Assembly: GCA_024277815.1 (NCBI GenBank)
Contig: JAJRUM010000077.1
Span: 1-64,000, forward strand
Length of the DNA stretch: 64,000 nt
Direction: 5' to 3'
Source: Gammaproteobacteria bacterium
GTDB taxonomy: Bacteria; Pseudomonadota; Gammaproteobacteria; Xanthomonadales; SZUA-36
Below the pieces are notes generated by a model. That model had not been told where the DNA came from. It did not search any database and saw only the letters and a program-made list of their open reading frames with translations. Shown piece after piece: positions 36,814-46,337 of this stretch (positions within the stretch are counted from its first letter, which is position 1; each line of letters begins with the position of its first letter). The translations under genes and the position numbers were made by a program.

Positions 36814-37410
36814 ATGTCATCTGATGACGTGAACAAGGGGCGGCGCCGGTTTCTGGTTGCCACCACTTCTGCCGTAGGTGCTGTTGGCGTAGGGTTTGCA
36901 GCGATACCTTTTATTCAATCGTGGATGCCCAGCGCCAAGGCGCAAGCAGTCGGAGCACCGGTTGAAGTCAATATCAGCAAGCTGAAAGAAGGCCAGCTGC
37001 TTAAAGTGCAATGGCGCGGCCAGACGATTGGCATTTTACGCCGTACGGATGAAATGATTTCCGGTCTTGGTAAGGTTGATGAGGTTCTGGTTGACCCGGA
37101 ATCAGCCAACGCTGATCAACCAGCGTACATTCATGGTGAACCGCGAGCGCTACGGCCAGATTATCTGGTCGTTAATATGCATTGCACCCACCTTGGGTGT
37201 ATTCCCCAGATGATTCCGGAAGTTGGCCCGCAACCATTTGATGACCATTGGAATGGTGGTTTCTATTGCCCTTGCCATAAGTCAAAATTTGATTTGTCAG
37301 GGCGGGTCTATAAAGGTGTTCCGGCACCAACCAATTTGCGCATTCCACCTTACAGTTTTCTTGATGACGGCACTGTGATGATCGGCGTGAGCCCACAAGG
37401 AGCGGTGTAA
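36814..37410 (+). CDS. petA: Ubiquinol-cytochrome c reductase Rieske iron-sulfur subunit
   Basis: A 198-residue Rieske protein of the cytochrome bc1 complex. RRRFL at 10-14 is the twin-arginine signal, followed by the membrane anchor helix. The [2Fe-2S] ligands lie in CTHLGC and CPCHKS. GGAG precedes the ATG by 7 nt. The stop shares a base with the petB start (TAATG). It passes electrons from ubiquinol to cytochrome c1. Confidence 0.97.
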   Translation: MSSDDVNKGRRRFLVATTSAVGAVGVGFAAIPFIQSWMPSAKAQAVGAPVEVNISKLKEGQLLKVQWRGQTIGILRRTDEMISGLGKVDEVLVDPESANADQPAYIHGEPRALRPDYLVVNMHCTHLGCIPQMIPEVGPQPFDDHWNGGFYCPCHKSKFDLSGRVYKGVPAPTNLRIPPYSFLDDGTVMIGVSPQGAV

Positions 37411-38654
37411 TGGCCAAATCTGCAAGCAGTCTTGCCAAGCGCGCAGGAGATTTAATGAACTGGCTGGATGACCGCCTGCCGGTAACCAGTTTCTGGAACG
37501 CTGTAATGACCGGCTACCAGGCGCCAAAAAACTTTAATTTCTGGTATTACATGGGTTCACTGGCCCTGTTGGTGCTGGTGATGCAAATCCTGACCGGGAT
37601 TTTTCTTACCATGCATTACAAGCCCTCGGCTGCAGAGGCCTTTGCGTCAGTCGAGTACATCATGCGTGATGTCGACTGGGGTTGGTTGCTGCGCTATATG
37701 CATTCAACCGGGGCTTCATTTTTCTTCATCCTGATTTACCTGCATATGTTCCGCAGCCTGCTATATGGGTCACACCAGAAGCCGCGTGAGTTGCTGTGGG
37801 TGTTTGGCATGTTCATCTACCTGGCGTTAATGGCTGAGGCGTTTCTGGGCTATGTTCTGCCATGGGGGCAAATGTCGTACTGGGGTGCACAGGTCATCAT
37901 TAACCTGTTCGGTGCGATACCGAAAATTGGCGAACCGCTGACCCAGTGGATTCGTGGCGACTACTTTATTTCTGATGCGACGCTGAACAAGTTCTTTGCG
38001 CTGCATGTCATTGCTGTTCCGCTGGCCATACTGGGCCTGGTCATGTTACATCTGGTGGCCTTGCGCGAGAACGGTTCGAACAACCCGGATGGCATTGAGA
38101 TCAAGGCCAACAAGGGACCTGATGGTACGCCGATCGATGGTATCCCGTTCCATCCTTACTACACCGTCAAGGATATTTTCGGTGTTGGCATGTTCCTGAT
38201 ATTGTTTTCATTCATTCTGTTCATGTGGCCGGAGGTTGGAGGCTTGTTCCTCGAGGCCGACAACTTTATACCCGCGAATCCGCTGGTAACGCCTGAGCAT
38301 ATCAAGCCGGTATGGTACTTCACGCCATACTACGCAATTCTGAAGGCGGTGCCGGATAAACTGATGGGTGTGATCATGATGGGTGCATCGGTCACCATCC
38401 TGTTCTTCCTGCCCTGGCTGGACCGTTCGCCGGTTAAATCCATACGCTACAGGGGCCTCTGGTACAAAGTGTTGCTTGGCATGTTCACAATTGCTTTCGT
38501 GCGTCTCGGCATGCTTGGCATGGCAGCAGGAACACCTGCAGAGACCTGGGAAATGCGGGTCTGGACACTGGTTTACTTCATGTTTTTTGTACTGCTTTAT
38601 TTTATGAGTCCGGGCGGCAAGACAAAACCTGTACCGGATCGGGTGACGCACTGA
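37410..38654 (+). CDS. petB: Cytochrome b of the bc1 complex
   Basis: A 414-residue integral membrane subunit with the Qo and Qi sites. The heme ligands are two His pairs: one H-x13-H (in YMHSTGASFFFILIYLH) and one H-x14-H (in ALHVIAVPLAILGLVMLH). The Qo-site PEWY-like motif appears as PVWYF (HIKPVWYFTPYYAI). It is joined to petA by TAATG and to petC by TGATG, so the operon is translationally coupled. Confidence 0.97.
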   Translation: MAKSASSLAKRAGDLMNWLDDRLPVTSFWNAVMTGYQAPKNFNFWYYMGSLALLVLVMQILTGIFLTMHYKPSAAEAFASVEYIMRDVDWGWLLRYMHSTGASFFFILIYLHMFRSLLYGSHQKPRELLWVFGMFIYLALMAEAFLGYVLPWGQMSYWGAQVIINLFGAIPKIGEPLTQWIRGDYFISDATLNKFFALHVIAVPLAILGLVMLHLVALRENGSNNPDGIEIKANKGPDGTPIDGIPFHPYYTVKDIFGVGMFLILFSFILFMWPEVGGLFLEADNFIPANPLVTPEHIKPVWYFTPYYAILKAVPDKLMGVIMMGASVTILFFLPWLDRSPVKSIRYRGLWYKVLLGMFTIAFVRLGMLGMAAGTPAETWEMRVWTLVYFMFFVLLYFMSPGGKTKPVPDRVTH

Positions 38655-39400
38655 TGAAAATAAAAGCCACCATACTGTTATTCAGCACAGCCATGTTGCT
38701 GGCGGCCAGTTTTTCTGTCCCGGCTTCTGGCGGCGCGGCCCTGGAGCCTTCCGGTGCCAATATTAATGATACCGCTTCTTTACAGCGCGGCGCCAAGTGG
38801 TTTGTAAACTATTGCCTTGGTTGCCATAGCCTTGACTACCAACGCTACAACCGTTTGGCCAAAGACCTGCAGTTGAGTGAAGAAGAGGTGATGCAGAACC
38901 TGGTTTTATCCGATGCGAAATTTGGTGACACGATGTCCATCGCGATGAGCGAAGAACAGGGGGAAGCCTGGTTTGGTAAAGCGCCACCCGATCTTTCGCT
39001 GGTCGGCCGTTCCCGTGGCGGGGATTGGCTGTATGCCTATCTGCGTGGTTTCTATCAGGATAAGAGCGGTAACTGGAATAACACCGCTCTGGCCAACGCA
39101 GCGATGCCGCATGTACTGTGGCAACTGCAGGGGATCCAGACACCTGTTTACCGGCAGGAAACCAACGAGCAGGGTTATGAGCACGAAGTTATTGCTCACT
39201 TCGAATTGACCACGCCGGGCATCCAGTCCGAACAGGAATATGATGAGACCGCCCGTGATCTGACAGCGTTCCTTCTCTACGTTGGTGAGCCTGCGGCGCT
39301 TCAGCGTAAAGGCATCGGCGTATGGGTAATTCTGTTCCTGGTGCTGTTTACCTTCATTGCCTATCTTTTGAAAGTAGAGTATTGGCGCGACGTTCATTAG
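38654..39400 (+). CDS. petC: Cytochrome c1 of the bc1 complex
   Basis: A 248-residue c-type cytochrome with a signal peptide (cleavage near PASGGAA). The heme motif is CLGCH, the distal Met ligand is probably in NAAMPHVLW, and a C-terminal membrane anchor is clear (GIGVWVILFLVLFTFIAYLLKVEYWRDVH). It completes petABC, and sspAB follow 67 nt later as in many gammaproteobacteria. Confidence 0.96.
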   Translation: MKIKATILLFSTAMLLAASFSVPASGGAALEPSGANINDTASLQRGAKWFVNYCLGCHSLDYQRYNRLAKDLQLSEEEVMQNLVLSDAKFGDTMSIAMSEEQGEAWFGKAPPDLSLVGRSRGGDWLYAYLRGFYQDKSGNWNNTALANAAMPHVLWQLQGIQTPVYRQETNEQGYEHEVIAHFELTTPGIQSEQEYDETARDLTAFLLYVGEPAALQRKGIGVWVILFLVLFTFIAYLLKVEYWRDVH

Positions 39401-39467
39401 TACATAACCAGCTTTCTTAATAAGAGGCACAGCACTGCCCGGGTTACGGGCCAGCAGGAGACAAGTG

Positions 39468-40106
39468 GTGACAGCAGCAATTAAAGGTCGTTCAACAATG
39501 GCGTTGTATTCTCACGATCGGAATATTCATTGTCACCGGGTTCGATTCGTGTTGGCGGAAAAGTCTATAAACGTAGAGATTATTGACGTAACCAACAATG
39601 AGTCGACGGCTGCCGATCTGGCCGAACTGAACCCATACAATGAGACACCGACACTGGTTGACCGCGATCTGTTGTTACACGACGCCAGCGTGATCAATGA
39701 CTATCTGGATGAGCGTTATCCGCACCCCCCGCTGATGCCGGTTGATCCCGTATCCCGTGCCCGTTTGCGACTGGTGCACCACCGTGTATTGCGTGACTGG
39801 TTCCCGCTGGTGGACGAAATTGAGGCGACTTCCGGACGTAAAGCCGACAAAGCAAAGCAGCAGTTAAAAGAAAGTATTGTGGCAGCGAATGACCTGTTCA
39901 AGCAGGCCAACTTTCTGATCAGTGACGAGCTTAGCCTGGTCGATTGCACGTTGGCGCCCCTGTTTTGGCGGTTGCCGGTTTATGGTATTGACCTGGGCAA
40001 GCCAGGCGCATCAGTGCAGGCCTATGTTCAGCGGTTGTTCTCGCGTCCTTCTTTCAAATCCAGCCTGACACGGGCTGAGCGTGAAATGGTGCTTGACCTG
40101 ATATGA
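39468..40106 (+). CDS. sspA: Stringent starvation protein A
   Basis: A 212-residue GST-fold protein that binds RNA polymerase and modulates stationary-phase and acid-stress transcription. RVRFVLAEKSINVEI, NPYNETPTLVDRDLLLHDASVINDYLDERYPHPPLMPVDPVSRAR matches the SspA N-terminal domain. AGGAG lies 7 nt before the GTG at 39468, which gives the same N-terminal register as E. coli SspA. An adjacent GTG (39465) and a later ATG (39498) are alternatives. Confidence 0.93.
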   Translation: MTAAIKGRSTMALYSHDRNIHCHRVRFVLAEKSINVEIIDVTNNESTAADLAELNPYNETPTLVDRDLLLHDASVINDYLDERYPHPPLMPVDPVSRARLRLVHHRVLRDWFPLVDEIEATSGRKADKAKQQLKESIVAANDLFKQANFLISDELSLVDCTLAPLFWRLPVYGIDLGKPGASVQAYVQRLFSRPSFKSSLTRAEREMVLDLI

Positions 40107-40501
40107 GCCCTTCGCCGGAAGGCATGACTTCCAACCGGCCTTATCTTTTACGTGCGCTGTACCAGTGGATTGCAGACAATCAAATGACACCTCACGTTCT
40201 TGTTGATGCTGGAATTGAAGGTGTGCGTGTTCCTGATCATGTGATTAAAAAGGGCAAGGTCGTACTCAACATAGCCACTGCCGCGACTGAGCATTTATTG
40301 CTGGATGATGACCGCATCAGTTTCAATGCACGTTTTGCCGGGAAACCATTCCAGATTTCCGTGCCAATGAGCGCTGTAATTGCAATTTACGCGCGCGAAA
40401 ATGGTCAGGGTATGATGTTTGCCAAGGATGATTCCAGTCCGCCACCGGTAGATGGTTCGGATACCCCGTCGCCCCGCAGCCATCTGAAAGTCGTAAAATA
40501 A
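40103..40501 (+). CDS. sspB: ClpXP adaptor SspB
   Basis: A 132-residue adaptor that delivers ssrA-tagged proteins to ClpXP. The substrate-binding domain covers the first ~105 residues (PYLLRALYQWIADNQMTPHVLVDA). A flexible Pro/Ser/Asp-rich linker follows, and the C-terminal HLKVVK is the ClpX-docking tail. The start overlaps sspA as ATGA. Confidence 0.95.
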   Translation: MSPSPEGMTSNRPYLLRALYQWIADNQMTPHVLVDAGIEGVRVPDHVIKKGKVVLNIATAATEHLLLDDDRISFNARFAGKPFQISVPMSAVIAIYARENGQGMMFAKDDSSPPPVDGSDTPSPRSHLKVVK

Positions 40502-40506
40502 GCTGC

Positions 40507-40836
40507 CTACAACTGGTGCAGGTCTTCGATCAAACGGCCTTCCTCCAACTCCAATGTAACCGTCATGGAACCGGGAAGCCCGAAGCTGGCGACTCCGCTT
40601 CTGCGCACAGCACCATCGGTGGCAAATTCAAAGCCGTAATTAACCAGAATGTGCACTTCTTTGCCGTCGAGATGCCAGCGAATTGAACTGAGTGCCACCG
40701 TGTCATCGAGTAACTGCAGGTCGTGGTTCTTGCATACGTGGTCCGCAGCCTGTCGGGCTTTCTGCCGCCCTTGCATCAGTTGCCACCAAACAACAATGGC
40801 AACGGTAACCAGCAGAAAGGCAATTAATTCGATCAT
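40507..40836 (-). CDS. DUF3301 family protein
   Basis: A 109-residue protein with one N-terminal membrane helix (IELIAFLLVTVAIVVWWQL) followed by a small cytosolic domain, the DUF3301 layout. The conserved core is CKNHDLQLLDDTVAL and the YGFEFATDG segment. Its function is unknown. It overlaps the preceding Smr gene as ATGA and is convergent with sspB. Confidence 0.82.
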   Translation of the reverse strand: MIELIAFLLVTVAIVVWWQLMQGRQKARQAADHVCKNHDLQLLDDTVALSSIRWHLDGKEVHILVNYGFEFATDGAVRRSGVASFGLPGSMTVTLELEEGRLIEDLHQL

Positions 40837-41372
40837 GACTTCAGCAAAACATCCGTTGCGCCGTCACCGCCATCGCCGGGCTTGCTGGCAGTGAAAGCCA
40901 GCACCTGTAAGTGTTCCCGCAATAGCTGGCGAGTCATTGTTTTCAATACGGGCCCTTGCTCAGATCGCAGTCCTTTACCGTGAATGACCCGGATACACTT
41001 GAGGTGCTGCGTATGTGACGTGGCAATGAATTCCAGCAGTGCCGTGGTTCCTGTGCGGGTATTCATGGTGTGCAGATCCAGTTGGTCTGCAACCGGGTAG
41101 TGGCCCCTTTTAAGTTTTTGCAGAACTCTTTTTTGCACGCCGCTCTTGCGGTGTGCAGACCCGTCGGCTGTGTCGATGCCTGTCTGGCCAGCGCTAACCG
41201 AGACAGGAATGTCGGTGGGATTCCTGACCATGGGAGGCAGTTTACGCTTGTTGCTGGCAGATTCTGTGCGTCTCGAATCTGTCCTCAGCGGGGGCTCGAG
41301 CGGCTTGACACCGATCATAGCCTCGCGGAACAGTTGATCTTCCTCTATTTGATCATTTTTCTTCTTGCGCAT
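40833..41372 (-). CDS. Smr-domain protein (SmrA-like)
   Basis: A 179-residue protein with a disordered charged N-terminal half and a C-terminal Smr domain (residues ~95-175). The core motifs are LDLHTMN (usual LDLHGMT) and IHGKG. Some Smr domains are nickases or RNases; relatives such as SmrB cleave mRNA at collided ribosomes. This group is of uncertain function. It is the first gene of a two-gene unit with the DUF3301 protein. Confidence 0.88.
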   Translation of the reverse strand: MRKKKNDQIEEDQLFREAMIGVKPLEPPLRTDSRRTESASNKRKLPPMVRNPTDIPVSVSAGQTGIDTADGSAHRKSGVQKRVLQKLKRGHYPVADQLDLHTMNTRTGTTALLEFIATSHTQHLKCIRVIHGKGLRSEQGPVLKTMTRQLLREHLQVLAFTASKPGDGGDGATDVLLKS

Positions 41373-41485
41373 TAAATTACCAAATCCACATATCGGAAGT
41401 CCTGCTAAATCCGTACAATATCACCTCACAAACATACCTGCCGCTGGCAGATATGATTTTCAACAGGGCGTGGTAAATTATCGGC

Positions 41486-42268
41486 ATGAAACTTCTTATC
41501 AGCAATGACGATGGCATTGAAGCCAGGGGTATTTGCGTACTCGCCGAGAGCATGCGCAGCCTGGGTGCAGTGACGATCGTTGCACCGGATAAGAATCGCA
41601 GCGGGGCCAGCAATTCGTTGACGCTGGATGCCCCCATTCGCATCAAGGAAATGGATGCTGATGTTTACCGGGTGTCCGGCACCCCGACCGATTGCGTGCA
41701 TATTGCCTTGACCGGCTTGCTGGACGGTGATCCTGACATCGTGGTTTCCGGTATCAATGCCGGTGCCAATCTGGGCGATGATGTGATTTATTCCGGTACC
41801 GTTGCCGCAGCGATGGAAGGGCGCTTCCTGGGTTTCCCGGCGGTGGCGTTGTCACTGGTGTTCGATCAGCGCCCACAGCACTATGAAACCGCCAGCCAAG
41901 CCGCCATTCGCATCGTCAAACAATTGCAGCGGGATCCCTTGCCGGCCGATACGATACTCAATGTGAATGTGCCGGATTGTCCATGGTCTGAAATTCAGGG
42001 TTTTGAAGTCACCCGGCTGGGCCATCGTCACCGCGCGGAGCCGGTTATTAAAACCATTGATCCACGTGGACGGGAGATGTACTGGATCGGGCCTGCCGGT
42101 GCTGAGCAGGATGCCGGACCGGGCACTGATTTCGATGCTGTGCGGCGTAAATTTATCTCCATTACACCCATACATGTCGATCTGACCCGCTATCAGGCTT
42201 TGGACCAGGTTGCCGGTTGGGTGACCGCCATTGGAACCGGGTCTGATGTGAAAGAGAGTGTGGCATGA
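41486..42268 (+). CDS. surE: 5'/3'-nucleotidase SurE
   Basis: A 260-residue survival-protein phosphatase acting on nucleoside monophosphates. [14 protein letters not shown] carries the metal-binding Asp pair, [15 protein letters not shown] the Ser site, and [26 protein letters not shown] the remaining ligands. It is the first gene of surE-pcm-yqaA-nlpD and overlaps pcm as ATGA. Confidence 0.97.
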   Translation: MKLLISNDDGIEARGICVLAESMRSLGAVTIVAPDKNRSGASNSLTLDAPIRIKEMDADVYRVSGTPTDCVHIALTGLLDGDPDIVVSGINAGANLGDDVIYSGTVAAAMEGRFLGFPAVALSLVFDQRPQHYETASQAAIRIVKQLQRDPLPADTILNVNVPDCPWSEIQGFEVTRLGHRHRAEPVIKTIDPRGREMYWIGPAGAEQDAGPGTDFDAVRRKFISITPIHVDLTRYQALDQVAGWVTAIGTGSDVKESVA

Positions 42269-42942
42269 TCCATAAGCACAAGCTGCGCACTGAAAATCGT
42301 GGTATCGGTATGACATCACAGGGTACCCGTGACCGGCTTGTGCAGCGTTTACGAGACGATGGTATCAAGGACGAACGCGTGTTAAAGGCTATTACCCAAC
42401 TGCCAAGGCATGAGTTTGTTGATGAGGCATTATCCAGTCGCGCCTATGAGAATACGGCTTTGCCGATCGGCCAGAGCCAGACCATATCCCAGCCCTGGAT
42501 TGTCGCCCGCATGACCGAAGCCCTGCTGGATGGCGGGACCCCCGAAAAGGTTCTGGAAGTGGGCACAGGTTCCGGCTATCAGGCGGCTATCCTGGCCCGG
42601 CTTGTGCCTTCCGTATTTACGGTTGAGCGCATTGATGAATTGCTGAAGCTGGCCCGTCGCCGTTTCCACAGCATGCGCTTGAACAATATTTATGTTCGCT
42701 ATGCGGATGGCCACCTGGGCTGGCCCAGCCAGGCCCCGTTTGATGGCATTATGGTCACGGCCGCGGCGCAATTGGTACCCGAAGAGCTGTTGGCACAGCT
42801 GGGTATCGGTGGTTTGCTGGTTATTCCGATTGAGAGCAACGGTCAGCAGCGCCTGATCGCGGTGCGTCGTACCGGGGAGGGTTTTGAGGAATCTGACCTG
42901 GGTGCTGTGGTTTTTGTCCCGATGCTCAGTGGGCTGGCCTGA
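42265..42942 (+). CDS. pcm: Protein-L-isoaspartate O-methyltransferase
   Basis: A 225-residue SAM-dependent repair enzyme for isoaspartyl residues. RHEFVDEAL and [24 protein letters not shown] form the substrate side, and [18 protein letters not shown] is the SAM motif. The order surE-pcm-yqaA-nlpD-rpoS is conserved in the class. Confidence 0.96.
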   Translation: MIHKHKLRTENRGIGMTSQGTRDRLVQRLRDDGIKDERVLKAITQLPRHEFVDEALSSRAYENTALPIGQSQTISQPWIVARMTEALLDGGTPEKVLEVGTGSGYQAAILARLVPSVFTVERIDELLKLARRRFHSMRLNNIYVRYADGHLGWPSQAPFDGIMVTAAAQLVPEELLAQLGIGGLLVIPIESNGQQRLIAVRRTGEGFEESDLGAVVFVPMLSGLA

Positions 42943-42966
42943 AATGGCTGATACGGTCAGCCCCTG

Positions 42967-43554
42967 ATGTTCCGGCGTTTATATGATCGTATTATTTCCC
43001 TTGCGTGCCACCGCAGAGCATCGGCTTACCTGTCGGTATTGAGTTTCACAGAATCCAGTTTTTTCCCCATCCCTCCGGATTTCATGCTGATTCCAATGTG
43101 CCTTGCCAAACCAGCGCGGGCATGGCGCTATGCCACGCTATGTACTCTGTTTTCTATTTTCGGCGGCATGGCCGGATATCTGATCGGCAAGCTTGCCTTT
43201 GACTGGATTGAACCCTGGCTGATGGGGTCCAGTTATGCTGATGCTTTTGTGTTTGCGGTTGCGGCCTTCGATAAGTGGGGTTTCTGGTACATCCTGCTGG
43301 CAGGCTTTACACCCATTCCCTACAAGGTATTTACTATCAGCGCCGGGGTTGTGGGTATGCCATTCCTGGCTTTTGTGGCGGGCTCAGCGGTCGGTCGGGG
43401 TGGGCGATTCTTCCTGGTGGCCGGCCTGATTCGTTTTGGCGGCGAAAAGCTTGCCAGCCGATTGCGTAAGTATATTGACCTGATTGGCTGGGCTGTGCTG
43501 GTGGTGGCCACCATCATTTTTCTGATCCTCAGGCTAAATGCCAGCCCGGCATGA
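42967..43554 (+). CDS. YqaA-like DedA/SNARE-associated membrane protein
   Basis: A 195-residue polytopic protein of the VTT/DedA group. It contains SFTESSFFPIPPDFMLIPMCLAKP, GGMAGYLIGKLAFDWI and GFTPIPYKVFTISAGVVGMPFLAF with the family re-entrant Pro motifs. Members are proposed lipid scramblases or exchangers. The gene often sits between pcm and nlpD, as here, and overlaps nlpD as ATGA. Confidence 0.92.
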   Translation: MFRRLYDRIISLACHRRASAYLSVLSFTESSFFPIPPDFMLIPMCLAKPARAWRYATLCTLFSIFGGMAGYLIGKLAFDWIEPWLMGSSYADAFVFAVAAFDKWGFWYILLAGFTPIPYKVFTISAGVVGMPFLAFVAGSAVGRGGRFFLVAGLIRFGGEKLASRLRKYIDLIGWAVLVVATIIFLILRLNASPA

Positions 43555-44408
43555 AAGGCCCCGTGGTGAAAGCTCAGGTGAATGTGCTGGTGGCCATATT
43601 TTGCGCTGCAGTTCTGCTGGGCTGCAGCCATCATCGACCCGCGCCGGTAGAAGAACAATCCAGGGCCCATGTTAAGCGTCAGTTGAATGCAGATGGTACG
43701 TACCGCGTAAGGCCGGGTGACACTTTGTATGCGATTGCGTTTGGCTATGGCCTGGACCATCGAGATATCGCGGCATGGAACGGGATATCACGGCCGTATG
43801 TTATCTATCCGGGCCAGAACCTGCATATGTCAGCGCCATCCCACAAGGTTGGCAAGTCATCGACTGTGCAAACCGCAGGCATAAAGACGCCGGCTAAGGC
43901 AACCACCAGAGCACATACATCCGGCCTCGAAACCAAAGCAGCAAAAAAACCATCCACCCGTCCGGCGGCGGGCAAACCACCGGCCAAACAGGCCAGCAGG
44001 AAGGCAAGTCCGAAACCTGCTTCAGCCAATGCAGATCCTGCAGCCTGGAAGTGGCCTGCCAGCGGGCGCATCCTGAGGGGGTACGTTGCGGGTAATCCGT
44101 CCAGGAAAGGCCTCGATATTGAGGGCAAAGAAGGTCAGCCCATCACTGCGTCAGCAGCGGGGAAAGTTGTCTACAGCGGCAGCGGCCTGATTGGTTACGG
44201 TGAGCTGATAATTATCAAACACAGCGAAAAAATGCTCAGCGCATATGCACACAATAAAGTGCGTCTGGTGCAGGAAGGTGACCAGGTTTCAGCGGGTCAG
44301 AAAATTGCGGAGATGGGCCGGAATGATCAGAATGAGCAAATACTTCACTTTGAAATCCGCGCTCATGGCAAGCCGGTCAACCCTGCCGGGTACCTTCCAA
44401 AAAAGTAG
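43551..44408 (+). CDS. nlpD: NlpD-like LysM/M23 lipoprotein
   Basis: A 285-residue outer-membrane lipoprotein (lipobox LLGC) that activates amidases at the septum. A LysM domain (YRVRPGDTLYAIAFGYGLDHRDIAAWNGI) binds peptidoglycan. It is followed by an Ala/Lys/Pro-rich linker and a C-terminal M23 (LytM) domain. GLDIEGKEG replaces the metal-binding H-x3-D motif (the His is missing), so the domain is degenerate, as in known NlpD activators, and not itself an endopeptidase. Confidence 0.93.
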   Translation: MKGPVVKAQVNVLVAIFCAAVLLGCSHHRPAPVEEQSRAHVKRQLNADGTYRVRPGDTLYAIAFGYGLDHRDIAAWNGISRPYVIYPGQNLHMSAPSHKVGKSSTVQTAGIKTPAKATTRAHTSGLETKAAKKPSTRPAAGKPPAKQASRKASPKPASANADPAAWKWPASGRILRGYVAGNPSRKGLDIEGKEGQPITASAAGKVVYSGSGLIGYGELIIIKHSEKMLSAYAHNKVRLVQEGDQVSAGQKIAEMGRNDQNEQILHFEIRAHGKPVNPAGYLPKK

Positions 44409-44469
44409 TTCAGAGCCAATTCCGGCCACGTTTCAGGTTTATAACATAAATGATAACAATGCCTTGGGG

Positions 44470-44497
44470 TTGTGACATTTGTTTCAAACTGTGCTAG
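44470..44497 (+). promoter_or_regulatory. Candidate rpoS-proximal promoter
   Basis: TTGTGA (44470-44475) and TGCTAG (44492-44497) are spaced 16 nt apart in the 204-nt gap between nlpD and rpoS, about 115 nt upstream of the rpoS start. In other gammaproteobacteria the main rpoS promoter lies inside nlpD, so this may be one of several. The call rests on sequence match only. Confidence 0.35.
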
Positions 44498-44612
44498 CGT
44501 GGTTAGTCCACCCTGCAGATAACACGATGTTTGCTTTTGATGGTCAAGGGAAGCTATTTGAGGGATGGATCTGACCTTGTTATGTATTCACTGGTACAAG
44601 GATTGAGGGGGA

Positions 44613-45557
44613 ATGGGAAAACTCGATACGACGGCAAAACGAACAGCTACGTGGAACAGCAAGGCGGCTAAATCCGGCCTGAAGTTTGTTCAGCCCAAAA
44701 TCCCGAAGGAAAAAAGTAAAGAAGTACATCATGGTGATGTGACCCGTATCTACCTGAGTGAGATCGGGCGTGCGCAGCTACTCACCGCAGATGAAGAGAA
44801 ATCCCTGGCAAGGGCTGCAGGTAAAGGCTGCCAGGCCAGTCGCCAGCGAATGATTGAGTGCAATTTGCGGCTGGTCGTCAGAATTGCCCGCGCATATATC
44901 AACCGCGGACTGCCGTTGCTGGATTTGATCGAGGAAGGCAACCTTGGCCTGATTCGGGCGGTCGAGAAGTTCGACCCGGAAAGGGGCTTCCGATTCTCCA
45001 CTTACGCAACCTGGTGGATACGACAATCCGTCGAGCGAGCCATCATGAATCAGTGCCGGACAGTACGTTTACCGATTCATGTCATCCGCGAACTCACCGT
45101 TTATCTGCGAGCCACCCGTGTAATGGAGCAGGCATACGGTCGCCGTCCAGCGATTGAAGAAGTCGCTAAAAAACTTGATAAACCTGCCGCAGCAGTGCAT
45201 ATGCTGTTCAGTTTCAATGAACCCACTGCTTCAACTGACAGTACTGTCAGCAATGGCAGCGTGTCAGTGATTGAGACCATCGCCGATGATAAGGGCCGCG
45301 GTCCGGAAACCGAGTATGCAGATCATGCCGCAGGTGAGTTGTTGGGCCATTGGCTCGAATTGCTTCCCCGTCAGCAGCGTATTGTAGTGGAACACCGGTT
45401 TGGCCTGCATGGCAAAGGCCGCCGCACGCTGGAGGAGGTTGGTGAGTTGCTGGGCGTTACCAGGGAGCGCGTGCGCCAGGTGCAACTGGCTGCTTTGGTT
45501 CGTTTACGCGAAATTTCCCGGCGGGAGGGTGTGACCGAAGCGCCATTTATGGACTGA
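44613..45557 (+). CDS. rpoS: RNA polymerase sigma factor RpoS
   Basis: A 314-residue stationary-phase and stress sigma factor. Region 1.2 is [19 protein letters not shown]. Region 2 is [43 protein letters not shown] with the -10-reading helix. Region 4 is [24 protein letters not shown] precedes the ATG. The position after nlpD supports the assignment over RpoD/RpoH. It overlaps the convergent Mth938-like gene by 11 nt at the stop. Confidence 0.96.
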   Translation: MGKLDTTAKRTATWNSKAAKSGLKFVQPKIPKEKSKEVHHGDVTRIYLSEIGRAQLLTADEEKSLARAAGKGCQASRQRMIECNLRLVVRIARAYINRGLPLLDLIEEGNLGLIRAVEKFDPERGFRFSTYATWWIRQSVERAIMNQCRTVRLPIHVIRELTVYLRATRVMEQAYGRRPAIEEVAKKLDKPAAAVHMLFSFNEPTASTDSTVSNGSVSVIETIADDKGRGPETEYADHAAGELLGHWLELLPRQQRIVVEHRFGLHGKGRRTLEEVGELLGVTRERVRQVQLAALVRLREISRREGVTEAPFMD

Positions 45558-45933
45558 GATCCGGCACGGGCAGCAGGGCAGCCACGACATGCCGGCCCTC
45601 GCTGGCAAGGACGTTAAAAGTACGGCAGGCGGCGTCCGTAACCATGACTTCAAAACCGATATTGTGCTGGAAAAACAGCGCCTGGGTTGCGGGCGGTAAA
45701 AATGCCTGCGTAGCGCCGCAACCAATTAACACCACTTCTGGCTGCAGAGCAAAAACCGGTTGCAGGGTATCCCCGTTGATGTCGCTGAACTCAACGACAT
45801 CCCAGACCGATACAACTGTCTGGTTGGACAATATGAAAGGCCGATTAAAATAATCATTCCCGACACGAATGCCGGCCACGCCAATTGAACGGATAAATAA
45901 GTGATTGCGGGGTATATCGAGATTGAGGTCCAT
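45547..45933 (-). CDS. Mth938-like domain protein
   Basis: A 128-residue protein of the Mth938/DUF498 fold. [28 protein letters not shown] and [30 protein letters not shown] are characteristic. Human and archaeal relatives have no firm enzymatic role. The ATG at 45931-45933 has a GGGAAGG ribosome site; a TTG six codons earlier is possible. It follows yhbY by 14 nt. Confidence 0.88.
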   Translation of the reverse strand: MDLNLDIPRNHLFIRSIGVAGIRVGNDYFNRPFILSNQTVVSVWDVVEFSDINGDTLQPVFALQPEVVLIGCGATQAFLPPATQALFFQHNIGFEVMVTDAACRTFNVLASEGRHVVAALLPVPDLSP

Positions 45934-45947
45934 TGAAGCCTTCCCGC

Positions 45948-46238
45948 TCAACCAGGGTTTACAGTTGGCTTATCCGGGTTCTTGCGGTAGTAACAGGCGA
46001 CCTGGCCGATGGTCTGAACCAGCTCTGCCTTGCATTGTGCAGCGATTTCCACCGCCCATGCCTTACGTACGTCCCGCTCGCTGCGGAGCTTGACCTTGAT
46101 GAGTTCATGATCGTTCAACGCACGTTCAATTTCAGCCAGAACGGTTTCGCTGAGGCCTTTGTCAGCAACGATAACCAGTGGTTTGAGGTGGTGCGCAAGG
46201 GCACGCAGGCGCTTCTTCTGCGACGCAACTAATGGCAT
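45948..46238 (-). CDS. yhbY: YhbY-like CRM-domain RNA-binding protein
   Basis: A 96-residue CRM-domain protein associated with 50S ribosome assembly. QKKRLRALAHHLKPLVIVADKGLSETVLAEIERAL and HELIKVKL are the KH-like CRM signature. It is divergent from rlmE, the usual arrangement in gammaproteobacteria. The Met at 46236-46238 is chosen over a longer frame to 46289. Confidence 0.93.
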   Translation of the reverse strand: MPLVASQKKRLRALAHHLKPLVIVADKGLSETVLAEIERALNDHELIKVKLRSERDVRKAWAVEIAAQCKAELVQTIGQVACYYRKNPDKPTVNPG

Positions 46239-46337
46239 CAGGTGATTCTCTTTATGGCAAACTGCTATTTTAACGGTAAATGATGTCAAATTGGAGTCAT
46301 TTGACGTATTGAGGCCTGATCAATGGAAGACTGAGCG

